From positions 6,764,720 through 6,828,719 of the forward strand of contig NC_033622.1 of assembly GCF_001540865.1 (NCBI RefSeq): 64,000 bases of DNA, in the 5' to 3' direction. How positions within the stretch are numbered: the first letter of the stretch is position 1; every line of letters begins with the position of its first letter. Below the pieces are notes generated by a model, which saw only the letters and a program-made list of their open reading frames with translations, ran no database searches and was not told where the DNA came from. The translations under genes were made by a program, and so were the position numbers. Source of the DNA: Ananas comosus (lineage: Eukaryota; Streptophyta; Magnoliopsida; Poales; Bromeliaceae). Positions 34,966 through 45,129 of the stretch are shown in pieces.

Positions 34966-35631
34966 AACTTAGGCTCATGAACCTAAACCATACCTAAGTT
35001 CGTGAACCAAATCCCAAATCCTATACCCAAGTTCATGAATCAAGTCTCACGGACCATACAACCATACACCAAGTTCATGAACCATGAACCATAAGCCAAG
35101 TTCAGAAACCTCATCCATGAACCATATCCAAGTTCATGAACCAAATCCCATACACCAAACCTCATAAACTAAACTTATAAACCATACACCAAGTTCATGA
35201 ACCATGAATCATGAATCATGATCCAAGTTCATAAACCAAACCAAACCAAATCTCATGAACCAAATCCCATGAACCATATACGAAACCTCATGGACCATGA
35301 ACCAAACCATACCTATGTTCATGAACCAAGTCTCATGAACCAAATTTCATGGACCATACACCAAACCTTATAAACAATAACCAAAGTTCATAAACCAAAT
35401 CCCATCCCATAGACTATATACCAAGCCTCATGAACCATACACCACATCCCATCCTATGAACCATACACCACATCCTATCCTATGAGCCATACACCAAACC
35501 ATACCCAAATCTCATGGACCATATCCATGAACCAAACCTCATGAGCCAATATCCAAATCTCATGAACTATATCCATGAACCAAATCTCATGAGCCAATAC
35601 TCAAATCTCATGAACCATATCGCCTACCCCT
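34966..35631. repeat. degenerate array of AAGTTCATGAACC-type units
   Basis: Units of 20-45 bases share TTCATGAACCA or CTCATGAACCA with 'tccatacaccaa' spacers. GTTCATGAAC is a perfect 10-base palindrome, so this array too is built on a self-complementary core. It runs up to the second LTR copy. Confidence 0.75.
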
Positions 35632-36521
35632 AATACATAGGGCTAAGTCAATCGCCTTAGTACATATAACTAAGGCAAAATATCTCCAAAATCGACAGAG
35701 TTCTAAACTATATACTTAGAATTCAATCACATGATATCAAGTTCATTCGAATTCTAACACATATACTTAGAGTTCATCCGACTAACCCTAATACATACCC
35801 TTAGGGTCTGGTCAACCTTTTACTCTAGCACATATACCTGGAGTGGAAGTCAAACCAAGCTCAACTAGTCTTAACACATAGACTTAGGGCCTAGTCAGCC
35901 TTTTGCTCTAGCACATCTATCTAGAGTGAAATCCATACCCGATCGAGCTCTAATACATATACTTAGAGCTTATGCAAATCAAATCCGACGAAACCTAACA
36001 TAATACCTCGGGGCTTAGTCAGATCCTCACTCTATATAACTAGAGTGAAAAATATATTAAACTTGGTTAATCTTGATATATACACTCAGGAATTAGCCAC
36101 TCTCTACTTTTGGATAATATCAAATCCGACCTACCTCAATACATATACTTGGGGTTTGGTCACTCTAAGACATATACTTAGAGCCAATTAGACTCTAATA
36201 CATAGAATTTAATATCGACTAGGTCTTAACACATATACTTAGGACCTAGTCAATTTCAAATTCAACTGAATCCTAATACATATACTTAGGATTCAATAAA
36301 CCAAGATATGATTCATTCAATCCCATCTATAAAGGTCTCTTAATTGAAGGTGCCCCAATCTACAGGGGGTAATTAACAATAGATGCTTGCATCTATTGGA
36401 AGCCATAGATCCGCAATACCTGATACCCACATACATATAGATACTCATCTGAATCATGAATACTACCCCACGGCCTAAAATCCATCGACCGTGCGGGGTG
36501 CGTCATTCGTGGTGGCAGACA
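35632..36521 (+). mobile_element. 3' LTR of the Tat-like element
   Basis: It contains the full hairpin array, including units missing from the 5' copy (GCCTTAG / CTAAGGC near 35,660 and TTCTAA / TTAGAA near 35,703), and ends GGTGGCAGACA. The exact LTR start is not clear because the preceding repeat grades into it. Sequence after the end (CTGCC..) belongs to a gypsy LTR. Confidence 0.7.
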
Positions 36522-37430
36522 CTGCCGTCACAGCCTACCGCACCTTTGACTTAACCATCTAGTGGCGAACTCATCGCATCGAACCCAACAACGACTCAAG
36601 TCATGACTTAGCCATCTGGTGACGAACTCATCGCATCATACCCAACAATGGTTCAAGTCGTGACTTAGTCATCTGGCAACGACCACATCGCCCTTACCCA
36701 GCAATGGTTCAAGTCAATCTAGGCGGCATCCAATAAGCTAAATGGGCGAGGAGAACCACACATACCCAATTCGAGCTTATTCTCATGGCATCCCGGGTGA
36801 GGACAACAACACATACCCGTTGAATCACTGCCAGGCGAGGAGAACCACACATACCTTCAGTTATGATTCTATTTGCCATCTCTTTTACCACAAGTTCCCA
36901 CCGCTTCTTTTGCGGCCACCTCACTAGGAATTCCAGAATCCACTTCACATAACTCAAGGGTTAGCCTCAAACCCTATAGTATTGACCTATCTAGGTCCAA
37001 TGTCCTTGTCACCCTTGGTCCAACTGACTCTAGGCTTAATACCTCTATCACATAACTTAGGTTTACTTTAACTCTAGGCTCAATTCTCAACCTATGTTCT
37101 CGACACTAGGTTAATGCCACACACCTAGATTTAATTAACTCTAGGTTCATTCTCAACCTATGTTCTTTAACACTAGGTTAGATGCCACTCGACCTATATT
37201 TAATAACACTAGGTTCATTGTCATTCATGTTCAACCTATGTTTAATACACTAGGTTAAGTGCCACTCGATCTATTCGACATCCTAATTGTCCACATCGAG
37301 TTCAATAGATATCCACATTTTATCTAGCATGCATTATATAATGCCAATATGCATATTCTTTCTAACATGATCTCATAGCTCCAAAATGCTCCTAGTATTT
37401 ATTCTTCTACTTGTTGTAAAATATTTTTAA
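36522..37430 (-). mobile_element. LTR fragment, minus orientation
   Basis: The first 185 bases repeat 19,088-19,275 with scattered changes, including the 57-bp tandem unit. Then come CACATACC-type units (36,745-36,860) and 'aacctatgtt..cactaggtt' units (37,090-37,260). It is the interior of the same LTR subfamily as 12,011 and 18,306. The Tat-like element probably inserted into such an LTR. Confidence 0.5.
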
Positions 37431-38833
37431 ATTCATTTCTAAGCTAAATGGAATTTATATGAATTTTAGAGCACTTAAAATGCATGCCTTGTGTATTATG
37501 AAAATTTTCCTATATAGTAGAGCGAAATGAGTAGAATGCATGCATACGGGAGAAGTGTTTATTTTGCAAGCGGAAATTACACCTCTTATGAGGGTTATGA
37601 CTTGGAATATGTACTTGGGAACATAGTTGCCATGCTCGGGCATAGAGAACAAGAGTGTCATCAGGGGGCACTTGAAACTAGTAAACTATGAAACTGCAAT
37701 ATAGAGATATATTGATAGGCCACTACATATCTGCTATATTCCATGTTAGAGACATGATGACATAGGGATAGGCCATTGGGATACTTGACACATTCCATGT
37801 TATTTGACATGAGGACTTGGTACTTGCGACAGATCGTTTGACTACTTGCCATTGTGCTCATTCGCAAATGCTTGTGAGGGTCGCTCCCTACAAGCCGGCA
37901 CTCCGGAGATAGCCATCGCGATTCATATTCGCCGTGCGGGATTGGGCGCCGAAGTGGATTGCCGCGGGACAGGCTCATTCCTAGGGTGGGGATGATGACT
38001 ACCACGGGGCCATTAGGCTCGGCACCGGCTAGACAGCTTACGGGTGGGTCTCAGGGCCGTAGACAGCCTTCGGGTGGGTCTCTTCAGATTTGACTTTGAG
38101 TATTCATTATGACATGGGGACAGATGATGACTTAGTGTACTACTTGGACATTAACTAGAATAGTAAACAACGGAACTTTACTATTTCGCATTGTGAACAT
38201 TATGATAGTTGGAGACTTTTACTTCATGCATAGTTGCTTTATACTTATGCTAATTATGCTAAGAAGAGATATCATGTTGTAGTAAGTTATATTTTTATTT
38301 ACCTTTCGCTTTTCTACCTTTATAGTCACTGACATCTTTTGTAACTTTGGGCCTTGTGGTGCATTCACTGAAGTCAGTAATTGCCCACTGGGAACTATTT
38401 TAATAGTTCTCACGCCCCTGTTTTATGGTTTACTTTTCAGAGCCTTCGGCACCGGCGGAGGCACGGGTCGCGGCAAGGGGATCGCTTAGCTAGCTAGCGA
38501 GGAGCGGTACTTTGCCTAGGTGGTTTACTCTTTCTTTTTTGTAGTTGAGAGAGTGAGAGGTTTTTGTATCCATGTATAGAGACCACCTATGTATCTACCT
38601 ATAGCACTTGTATCCGGAATTTTCTTGTATCACTTTATGTCTTATTTAGTGGATTTACAGTTTTATCCTTATCTTTTGTTGTAGCATTTAGACATTTATT
38701 ATGCTCTAATACTCCTAGATGTCTTTTACTATTACTTTTATTATTGTTGTTTTTAGACGCCTTATATGTTTTAGACGTATGGCGGGTCTGGGCACGTGTC
38801 GGGCGGGCTCTCGTTGGGTCCCGGGGCGTGACA
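37431..38833 (+). mobile_element. LTR, plus orientation, lacking its first half
   Basis: It ends GGGTCCCGGGGCGTGACA. Blocks: 'gagggtcgctccctacaagc' (37,876), 'gtcagtaattgcccactgg' (38,373), 'cagagccttcggcaccgg' (38,438), 'ccttatatgttttagacgta' (38,760). The last two match the minus fragment at 3,406-3,960, so they are the same subfamily. Confidence 0.7.
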
Positions 38834-39122
38834 CATTCACAGTTTATTTAGGTTGTTATTAAATAATACGGGCTACGCCTTCACCTTTAAATACATACCG
38901 ATTAGTTATTTCATAACCTGTAATGCAAAGGTTACTTTTCGTCGTATATGCTAAGCCTTGTTGGTAGACGCTTGTAAACCCTTACTGTCGGCAGTTATTT
39001 GCATAACTAGACTCTGTCCGTTACCTGGGCATGTAGAGCACTAACTTGTAATGCAAATACCACTTTAATAATGTTTAACTATAGTTAAAAACACATACCA
39101 TATGCCCCGGGGCGTGACAGAT
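38834..39122 (+). mobile_element. unassigned stretch ending in an LTR terminus
   Basis: About 289 bases with no coding sequence. They end CATATGCCCCGGGGCGTGACA, another LTR-type end, followed by GATTAA. Those six bases also follow the 5' LTR end of the gypsy element (read on the minus strand at 11,643-11,648), so a 5' LTR/leader junction is preserved. Confidence 0.4.
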
Positions 39123-39132
39123 TAATACCATC

Positions 39133-39930
39133 TTAATCTGTCACGCCTCGAGGCTGATTTTAAAAGCCATTACCATTTTGAAAACTCAGAGTCGCGGAAG
39201 ATGCGATATTTTATGTATCGTTTCGCGTGAAATCGCACGTAGAGGGGTATTCACACGTTTTACTCACGCTGGGGAGGATTCAGTTTGAAATACTGAAGTT
39301 TGATGGGCTTTTCCGCAATTTGCACCTTATATATATATTGCTTTTTAGGGTTTTCTTGGGATCCAAAACCCTAGTTGAGCCCCCTGCTACCCTAGTCGGA
39401 CCCTACCATCTTCACCTTGCTCTTCTTCCCTAACCGCACACCTCCGGCCGCCGCCGATTGAGCCCCAGCCGCCGCCGAACCACCTTCTTCTTCTTCTCCT
39501 CCATATCTCTCTTCCTCCCTCTTCTTCTCAGGTTCAGGACAGGGTCCGAGGTTGCAGTTCATCTTGCCCCTCTCCAGCACCACCACGGAGCTCCGGCGAC
39601 CTCCCCCGGCCGACTGCTGCCACCCAGAGCGCCGCCGCGTCGCGCTGATGCTGCCTGGGGCAGCTAGATTGAGCCCAGGTCGGGTTCAGCTCACGGCCTC
39701 CCCGCGCGTCGCCGCCGCCTGAGCCCGCTCCGGCTGCCGTTCCAGTGCCCTCGGTATCCCTCCCCGACGGTCGCCGCCGCCCCTATGAGCCGTCGCCCCC
39801 GTCTCGACCAAGTTGCAGCCGCCCCAGACTTGTGTCGGCCGAGGCAAGCCGCGTCCCCTCTCCCCTCGCCGCCGCCACTCAGGGCCGCCTCTCTCCTCCT
39901 CCTTCGGCCCCGGGGCGTGACAGATTAAGA
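39133..39930. mobile_element. segment with 16-bp perfect inverted termini
   Basis: CTTAATCTGTCACGCC at the left is the exact reverse complement of GGCGTGACAGATTAAG at the right. The LTR-like ends TGTCACG/CGTGACA are included, but the outside bases are inverted (TTAATC, GATTAA), not a direct duplication. The interior holds 'aaccctag' and a Pro/Arg-rich GC-rich stretch (39,420-39,910) that resembles plant gene 5' ends in composition. It may be a rearranged LTR pair or a TIR element. No functional frame is assigned. Confidence 0.45.
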
Positions 39931-40009
39931 TATATGAGATATAATAGGGCTAAACTCTTAACCCGGCTTAAGCATTTTGGTTAGTGGTAAGGCTCAAGAG
40001 GTTAAGAGA

Positions 40010-40060
40010 GTTAAGCGTGCTAGATGGGAGTAGTCCTAGGATGGGTGACCCCCTGGGAAG
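40010..40060 (+). promoter_or_regulatory. 5S rRNA-like Pol III control region, 5' LTR copy
   Basis: GTTAAGCGTGCT (box A-like), AGTAGTCCTAGGATGGGTGA (intermediate element and box C-like) and CTGGGAAG are in 5S order and spacing. The 5' half of 5S rRNA is not recognisable, so this is not a 5S gene. Confidence 0.75.
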
Positions 40061-40326
40061 TTGGGGCGTCACATATGGTATTAGAGCCAATTACCAGCCG
40101 GAAGTGTGATATGAGTCTCGGCTGAGCCAAGGTCTGGATGACGGGCTAGCGAGACGAGTCTCACATCGCCTGGTACTTGTGAGTCTGAGCCTGACGAGGA
40201 CGTTAGGGCTTAAAGGAGGGGAGATTGTGAGACCCCAGATAGTCCTATATATGAGATATAATAGGGCTAAACTCTTAACCCGGCTTAAGCATTTTAGTTA
40301 GTGGCAAGGCTCAAGAGGTTAAGAGA

Positions 40327-40378
40327 GTTAAGCGTGCTAGATGGGAGTAGTCCTAGGATGGGTGACCCCCTGGGAAGT
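40327..40378 (+). promoter_or_regulatory. 5S rRNA-like Pol III control region, 3' LTR copy
   Basis: Same sequence as at 40,010-40,060 with no difference that I can see. Both copies keep the box A- and box C-like parts, which is expected if the two LTRs were copied from one template at insertion. Confidence 0.75.
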
Positions 40379-40390
40379 TGGGGCGTCACA

Positions 40391-40446
40391 ATATGACGGG
40401 TCTGTGCATGAGCTGGGTATACTTTCGCTGGTACCCGGGCGTGACA
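40391..40446 (+). mobile_element. 3' end of a gypsy LTR
   Basis: ATATGACGGGTCTGTGCATG through CCCGGGCGTGACA matches the shared LTR end ('catatggcgggtctgggcac' ... CGTGACA). The TRIM therefore lies inside or beside an older gypsy LTR. Confidence 0.6.
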
Positions 40447-41214
40447 TAAGGACTACATTGCTTACCTTAAGGTCTAATAGAAGCAGCTCCAAAACAAGAG
40501 CAAGTAGTCAGCTTCATGTGCCACCTTTCAGCCCAGGTCTGGCAAAGTTTCACAAGGAAAACTCCAAGGTGAACCCTAAAATTAGTAAAGTGGGTGCTAT
40601 AATGTTGCAAGAGTCGAAGTTGAACAATTTGACAATTCACTTAAAGAGTGTTGGATATTACATAAGGACGACACTACTTACCTTAAGATCTAATAGAAGC
40701 AGCTCCAGAACAACAAGACGCAGTAGAGGAACTCAGTGAAAATCGTATTATAATCCGCTAGAAGAAATAGATGACGAAAATCGATGTAATTCTCAAAATC
40801 ACTCAAAATTGGCTCATACTTCAACTGAACTCAAATTTGAACTTCATTTTCGGCTTACTAACCTGAAATTCAAGTAGGAGCAGCTCCAATTCAACTGGGG
40901 TTGATGAGCAAACCAGTAGCGATCCTTCGATTTTCAATTATAAGAAATAGGCAACTCGAGGTTCCTAAAGACAAAAGAAATCCGCATTCACTCATAACAT
41001 CAATTATCTTAGTTTTACTCCAAGTAACTTCAATTTGAACTCAAATAAACTGTAATTTGAACTCCTCTACTCCCTTCTCTCAATAACAAACACCAATTTC
41101 ATTGCTAGAGGTGCCGATTTTGCACAATTGGGTCCTTTTTTTTTTTTCCTCTCCTACCTCTCTCTACTGCCCCGCGATTAACCTGCGGCCAACAGCTACT
41201 AGTGTTGTTTCTAC
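40447..41214. repeat. low-copy-looking DNA with a 216-bp spaced duplication
   Basis: The block 'ttaccttaaggtctaataga' plus 'agcagctcc' occurs near 40,461 and again near 40,678. A third partial unit is near 40,880. No credible coding frame; the frames at 40,341-40,739 cross element borders. Confidence 0.4.
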
Positions 41215-41330
41215 TGCTGCTGCTGCTTCTGCTGCCAGCAGCTATAGCTGCAGCTGGTGATGTAGCTGTAGCTGTCAGCACAACTTGGTGGTGGTGCTAC
41301 TAGCAGAAGTAGCTACTGGTAGCTGCGTGT
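41215..41330. repeat. CTG/GCAGC-rich low-complexity tract
   Basis: Irregular CTG and AGCTG units, with self-complementary stretches such as CAGCTATAGCTG. It is unusual in the otherwise AT-rich surroundings. No sustained frame. Confidence 0.6.
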
Positions 41331-42152
41331 GCACCGACAACAATTTTGTGCCAACAACAATTTTGCGTGTGCGCGAGATTCGATTGGATCGCCAAGTAGG
41401 TCAAAATCCTCAATTCCCTTTCCCTATCTTCTCCCTCTCCCTCTCTTTGAAGCAACAGGTTGGGGAGGGATGGATAAAGGTGGATGGATTCCACTTAAAA
41501 ACTTATAGGGTGTGTTTGGTTCCACGTAAAACTGGGAAAAAAAATTTTTCGTGGAAAAAAGTTTTTCGTGGAAAATTTATTTTACAGTTTTTAGTATTTG
41601 GTTTGTAGGAAAAAAAAAATAGTTTACAGTTATAGTTGTTTGTTTAAATGGTTGAAAGGAAAAGGTATAAATTATTTTTTACTATGTATTCGATATATTA
41701 TTTATTTATTATTTATGAATTAAATATAAGATAAATTTATAAGCATTTAATATAATATATGTAATAATCTGCATATAATATTATATAAATATATATAATT
41801 TTTATAAATAAAAATATAAAATTAGCTTTTCTTTACTGTTGTTTGGTTGAAAGAAAAAAAATTATAAATAAAAAATTATTATATATATTTTTTCTTATTG
41901 TATATATTATTACATTATCTATATATAATAATTATTGATGTATAATAATTATCATATTACATATATTAATATTATAATTTATATTTATAAAAAAATATAT
42001 CTAAAATATATTATACATTAATTAATAATGGAATATAATATATAATAGTATATATTTAATACTATAAAATAAATTATGTATTTATAAATAATGTATATAT
42101 AAAATATTACACAATAATATATTTAAATAGTAAAATTATATATATATATATA

Positions 42153-42733
42153 CTAGTGTAGTGACCCACGCGATGCAGCGAAAAAAAATATTTTAATAAA
42201 AATTTACAAATTAAATAAATAAATATGAATGTAAAGAGGTATTTGTGCAAATATGTATAATCCATATAATTGCAGAAACTATCAAAATCAAACAGTTGAC
42301 AATAATAATTATAAGACACCTATCGTAATGATAAACGGCTCGTCTCGCTGTGACCTTATCTTGGATTCTTAATACTTCTGTAGCTCCATCCCCGCAGGGG
42401 CAGAGAAGAAAAAAAATATAACTATATTTGATTAGACTTAATAATATAAAAAACACATTAAAAAATATTTAAAATGGAATCACAACTCAACAAAAAATAA
42501 TAAAAGAAACCGGAAAAAAAAAAGTAAGAATTATATGAGAAGAAAAATTATTACATAGATATTATAAAAAAAATGTTTGAAATATTGCAAGTGAAAGATA
42601 ATAAATATTAAAGAGCACACTGAAAAGATTTTAATTGACATTTAACAAATCAAATAAACAGATTCATCCGTCCGATTCTTTTTTTGATGCAAATCAAATT
42701 TTTTTTAAAAATCAATAATGAAGTAACCCGAGC

Positions 42734-42771
<38 letters not shown>

Positions 42772-43491
42772 TGCGCGACATCGACGCGATATTTTAATTA
42801 TTGTATAATACACTATGATAATAATCCAATATTATCAGTGTCACATTAGTGTCGGCTTGTATTTAAGAGGAAAAATATAGAAACGAACAATAAAACCAAC
42901 AATAAAAAGCCCCTTGAATAAGCTTCTCAGGAGAAAAAATCTCCATAATAATATTGGGAAAAATATTCTAAACATTCAAGACAAAAAAAAAATCATCTCT
43001 CTGAAACAAAAAGGAACTTTTCAAGAAGTTAGAACAAATTAAAAGAAACATAAAATGTGCCAAAAATAAAAAAAAAACCCAAAAATGCTTTCCTAAGCTC
43101 CAAGCGAACAACAAATTAAATGTGAAAAACGAATAAAGAAACTACTGCTAGAAGTAGAGCTATAAGGAATCGAACCTTCTATTCTATTGCGCTCTCAATT
43201 CAACAGGTGGAAGGTCAATAATCCTACAAAATTTTGTTGAAGTACATGCATTCAATTGTGGTTTTATTGGGAGATGAGGAGAGAACGGTTTTGAAAGATG
43301 AGGGGTTTTGGAGGTTGGGAGATGAGAGGGAATAATTTTGGTGCAATTATATGCATTCAATTGTGATTTTATTGGGAGATAAGGAGGGAACGGTTTTGAA
43401 GATGAGAGGTTTTGGAGGTTAGGAGATGAAAGAGAGCAGTTTTGAAAGAAGGCGGTAACGCCATGTCAGCAAGATATTGGGGATTCATAGA
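42153..43491 (-). mobile_element. Helitron-like non-autonomous element
   Basis: On the minus strand it starts with A|TCTATGAATCC (43,491) and ends in CTAG|T (42,153). Sixteen bases before the end is a CGC..GCG stem within CGCTGCATCGCGTGGG. TC start, CTRR end, a 3' hairpin and A|T insertion without duplication are Helitron hallmarks. No Rep/helicase sequence. An internal (AT)n(AC)n tract lies at 42,739-42,772. Confidence 0.5.
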
Positions 43492-43494
43492 TTA

Positions 43495-43496
<2 letters not shown>

Positions 43497-43540
<44 letters not shown>
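43497..43540. repeat. (AT)n microsatellite
   Basis: About 20 AT units between the Helitron-like end and a partial MITE. Confidence 0.9.
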
Positions 43541-43543
<3 letters not shown>

Positions 43544-43546
43544 TAT

Positions 43547-43578
43547 GCTACTATACTATCAATAGTACCAACCCCTTG
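43547..43578. mobile_element. start of the palindromic MITE, cut at an N
   Basis: GCTACTATACTATC and on to ACCCCTTG are identical to 44,514-44,545 and then stop at the N at 43,579. Confidence 0.75.
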
Positions 43579-43579
43579 N
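43579..43579. other. single N between duplicated blocks
   Basis: One undetermined base joins a MITE interior to an (AT)n tract. What follows repeats 42,741-43,578. Confidence 0.8.
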
Positions 43580-43632
<53 letters not shown>

Positions 43633-44482
43633 TGCGCGACATCGACGCGATATTTTAATTATTGTATAATACACTATGATAATAATCCAATATTATCAGT
43701 GTCACATTAGTGTCGGCTTGTATTTAAGAGGAAAAATATAGAAACGAACAATAAAACCAACAATAAAAAGCCCCTTGAATAAGCTTCTCAGGAGAAAAAA
43801 TCTCCATAATAATATTGGGAAAAATATTCTAAACATTCAAGACAAAAAAAAAATCATCTCTCTGAAACAAAAAGGAACTTTTCAAGAAGTTAGAACAAAT
43901 TAAAAGAAACATAAAATGTGCCAAAAATAAAAAAAAAACCCAAAAATGCTTTCCTAAGCTCCAAGCGAACAACAAATTAAATGTGAAAAACGAATAAAGA
44001 AACTACTGCTAGAAGTAGAGCTATAAGGAATCGAACCTTCTATTTTATTGCGCTCTCAATTCAACAGGTGGAAGGTCAATAATCCTACAAAATTTTGTTG
44101 AAGTACATGCATTCAATTGTGGTTTTATTGGGAGATGAGGAGAGAACGGTTTTGAAAGATGAGGGGTTTTGGAGGTTGGAAGATGAGAGGTTTTGGAGGT
44201 TAGGAGATGAGAGGGAATAATTTTGGTGCAATTATATACATTCAATTGTGGTTTTATTGAGAGATAAGGAGGGAACGGTTTTAGAAGATGAGAGGTTTTG
44301 GAGGTTAGGAGATGAGAGGGAATAATTTTGGTGCAATTATATACATTCAATTGTGGTTTTATTGAGAGATAAGGAGGGAACGGTTTTAGAAGATGAGAGG
44401 TTTTGGAGGTTAGGAGATGAAAGAGAGCAATTTTGAAAGAAGGAGGTAATGTCATGTCAGCAAGATATTGGAGATTCATAGA
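43580..44482 (-). repeat. second copy of 42,741-43,491
   Basis: From ATGCGCGACATCGACGCGAT onward the two blocks are almost identical for about 600 bases, then differ mainly by extra tandem units at 44,160-44,430. Both are followed by 'gaattatgctactatac'. A true duplication would not be expected to restart at an N. Confidence 0.8.
44160..44440. repeat. tandem repeat, about 120 bp x 2-3
   Basis: Units share 'gatgagaggttttggaggtt', 'gggaataattttggtgcaat' and 'ggttttattgagagataagg'. The other copy of the block (43,260-43,450) has fewer units. Minus-strand frames with repeated TSKTSHLLKPFPPYL come from this. Confidence 0.8.
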
Positions 44483-44513
44483 TATATATATATATAGATA
44501 TATATAGAATTAT

Positions 44514-44750
44514 GCTACTATACTATCAATAGTACCAACCCCTTGGTACTATTAAGTTTTTGGTCGTTGGATGAAAGGATGTGCGGTTAGGATGATAGTG
44601 GTCCCCGATTAAATTGATAGTGGTCCCCTAGGGTTGAGTGGGTGGTTGGTTTAATAGTATAATCTAACGGGTGGAAATGATCAAAGGATAGATCTAACGG
44701 TAGAAAACTCAATAGTACCAAGGGCTTGGTACTATCGATAGTATAGTAGC
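44514..44750. mobile_element. MITE with 40-bp TIRs that are themselves hairpins
   Basis: The left 40 bases (44,514-44,553) and the reverse complement of the right 40 (44,711-44,750) agree at 38 positions. Within each TIR, AATAGTACCAA and TTGGTACTATT form an 11-base stem around four bases. Total length is 237 bp and there is no coding sequence. The target duplication is not clear. The sequence near 63,960 resembles its 'aagtttt..gtcgttgga' interior. Confidence 0.8.
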
Positions 44751-44752
44751 CG

Positions 44753-44755
<3 letters not shown>

Positions 44756-44840
<85 letters not shown>
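44756..44840. repeat. (CT)n followed by (AT)n microsatellite
   Basis: About 25 CT units, then about 17 AT units, directly after the MITE. Confidence 0.9.
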
Positions 44841-44843
<3 letters not shown>

Positions 44844-45129
44844 AGGGGGAGAGAGTCCACGGGTCCACCGTGGACTCTCTCTCACACGGTCCACGAGGTG
44901 AGGATGCCTCGTGGACCGCGCATGCTCAAAATCCCTGAGCCGCGATTTTGGGAGCTTGGAGTTTTCGTTTTCCGCGGACGGCGAGCGGAAAACAAAAACA
45001 CAAACTTTTCGGAGAATCTGTAAAAAGGTTTTCCAAAAGGTTTTTTTTACAGATAACCAAATATTGGAAAACAAGTTTTCAACTGAAAATTTTTTTTCGG
45101 AGCACTTTTATATGGAACCAAACAGCCCC

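Larger units (their letters stand above)
25280..36521 (+). mobile_element. large non-autonomous Tat-like LTR element made of tandem arrays
   Basis: Near-identical LTR sequence occurs at 25,280-26,078 and 35,728-36,521, both ending GGTGGCAGACA. A primer-site-like TGGCACGCCCGGTGGGAC follows the first, then a short gag-like frame. The rest of the interior is successive unrelated minisatellites and poly-A-rich tracts. No protease, RT or integrase is visible. Plant Tat/Ogre elements often carry tandem repeats in non-coding parts, so a Tat-derived non-autonomous element is the best class guess. A solo LTR (32,116-34,760) is inserted within. The start of the 5' LTR is missing. Confidence 0.65.
39931..40390 (+). 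mobile_element. Cassandra-like TRIM with 5S rRNA-derived LTRs
   Basis: Two LTR copies (39,931-40,073, start truncated; 40,226-40,390, complete TGTGAGACCCC..GGGCGTCACA) flank a 152-base interior. The interior has primer-binding site TGGTATTAGAGCCAA (40,076-40,090) and polypurine tract AAAGGAGGGGAGA (40,212-40,224). Each LTR ends with a 5S rRNA-like part. Cassandra elements are tiny, non-coding LTR elements defined by 5S-derived LTRs; they depend on other elements for movement. The 165-bp LTR seems short for the family, but I cannot check that here. Confidence 0.8.
41508..45129. mobile_element. TIR element ends (GGG..TGTTTGGTTCCA), interrupted
   Basis: The left end GGGTGTGTTTGGTTCCACG and right end, reversed, GGGGCTGTTTGGTTCCATA are imperfect terminal inverted repeats. 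Both are followed inward by similar 'tttccaaaa/ttttacag' sequence. Nested inside are an AT-rich stretch (41,640-42,150), Helitron-like copies and a MITE. The target duplication is not clean (possibly TTA), so the superfamily is uncertain. Confidence 0.45.

Noticed and set aside
39458..39984. Pro/Arg-rich protein genes
   Set aside because: GC-rich sequence keeps several frames open at once. No domain, and it is inside a segment with inverted LTR-like ends.
40010..40378. 5S rRNA genes
   Set aside because: Only the 3' part of 5S is present, inside two LTRs of a TRIM with its own primer-binding site and polypurine tract.
41285..41608. 107-codon plus-strand frame
   Set aside because: It starts in a CTG-rich low-complexity tract and runs across a TIR element border into A/T tracts.
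44045..44479. repeat protein TSKTSHLLKPFPPYL
   Set aside because: Encoded by the 120-bp tandem unit of a Helitron-like block; no start or promoter context.
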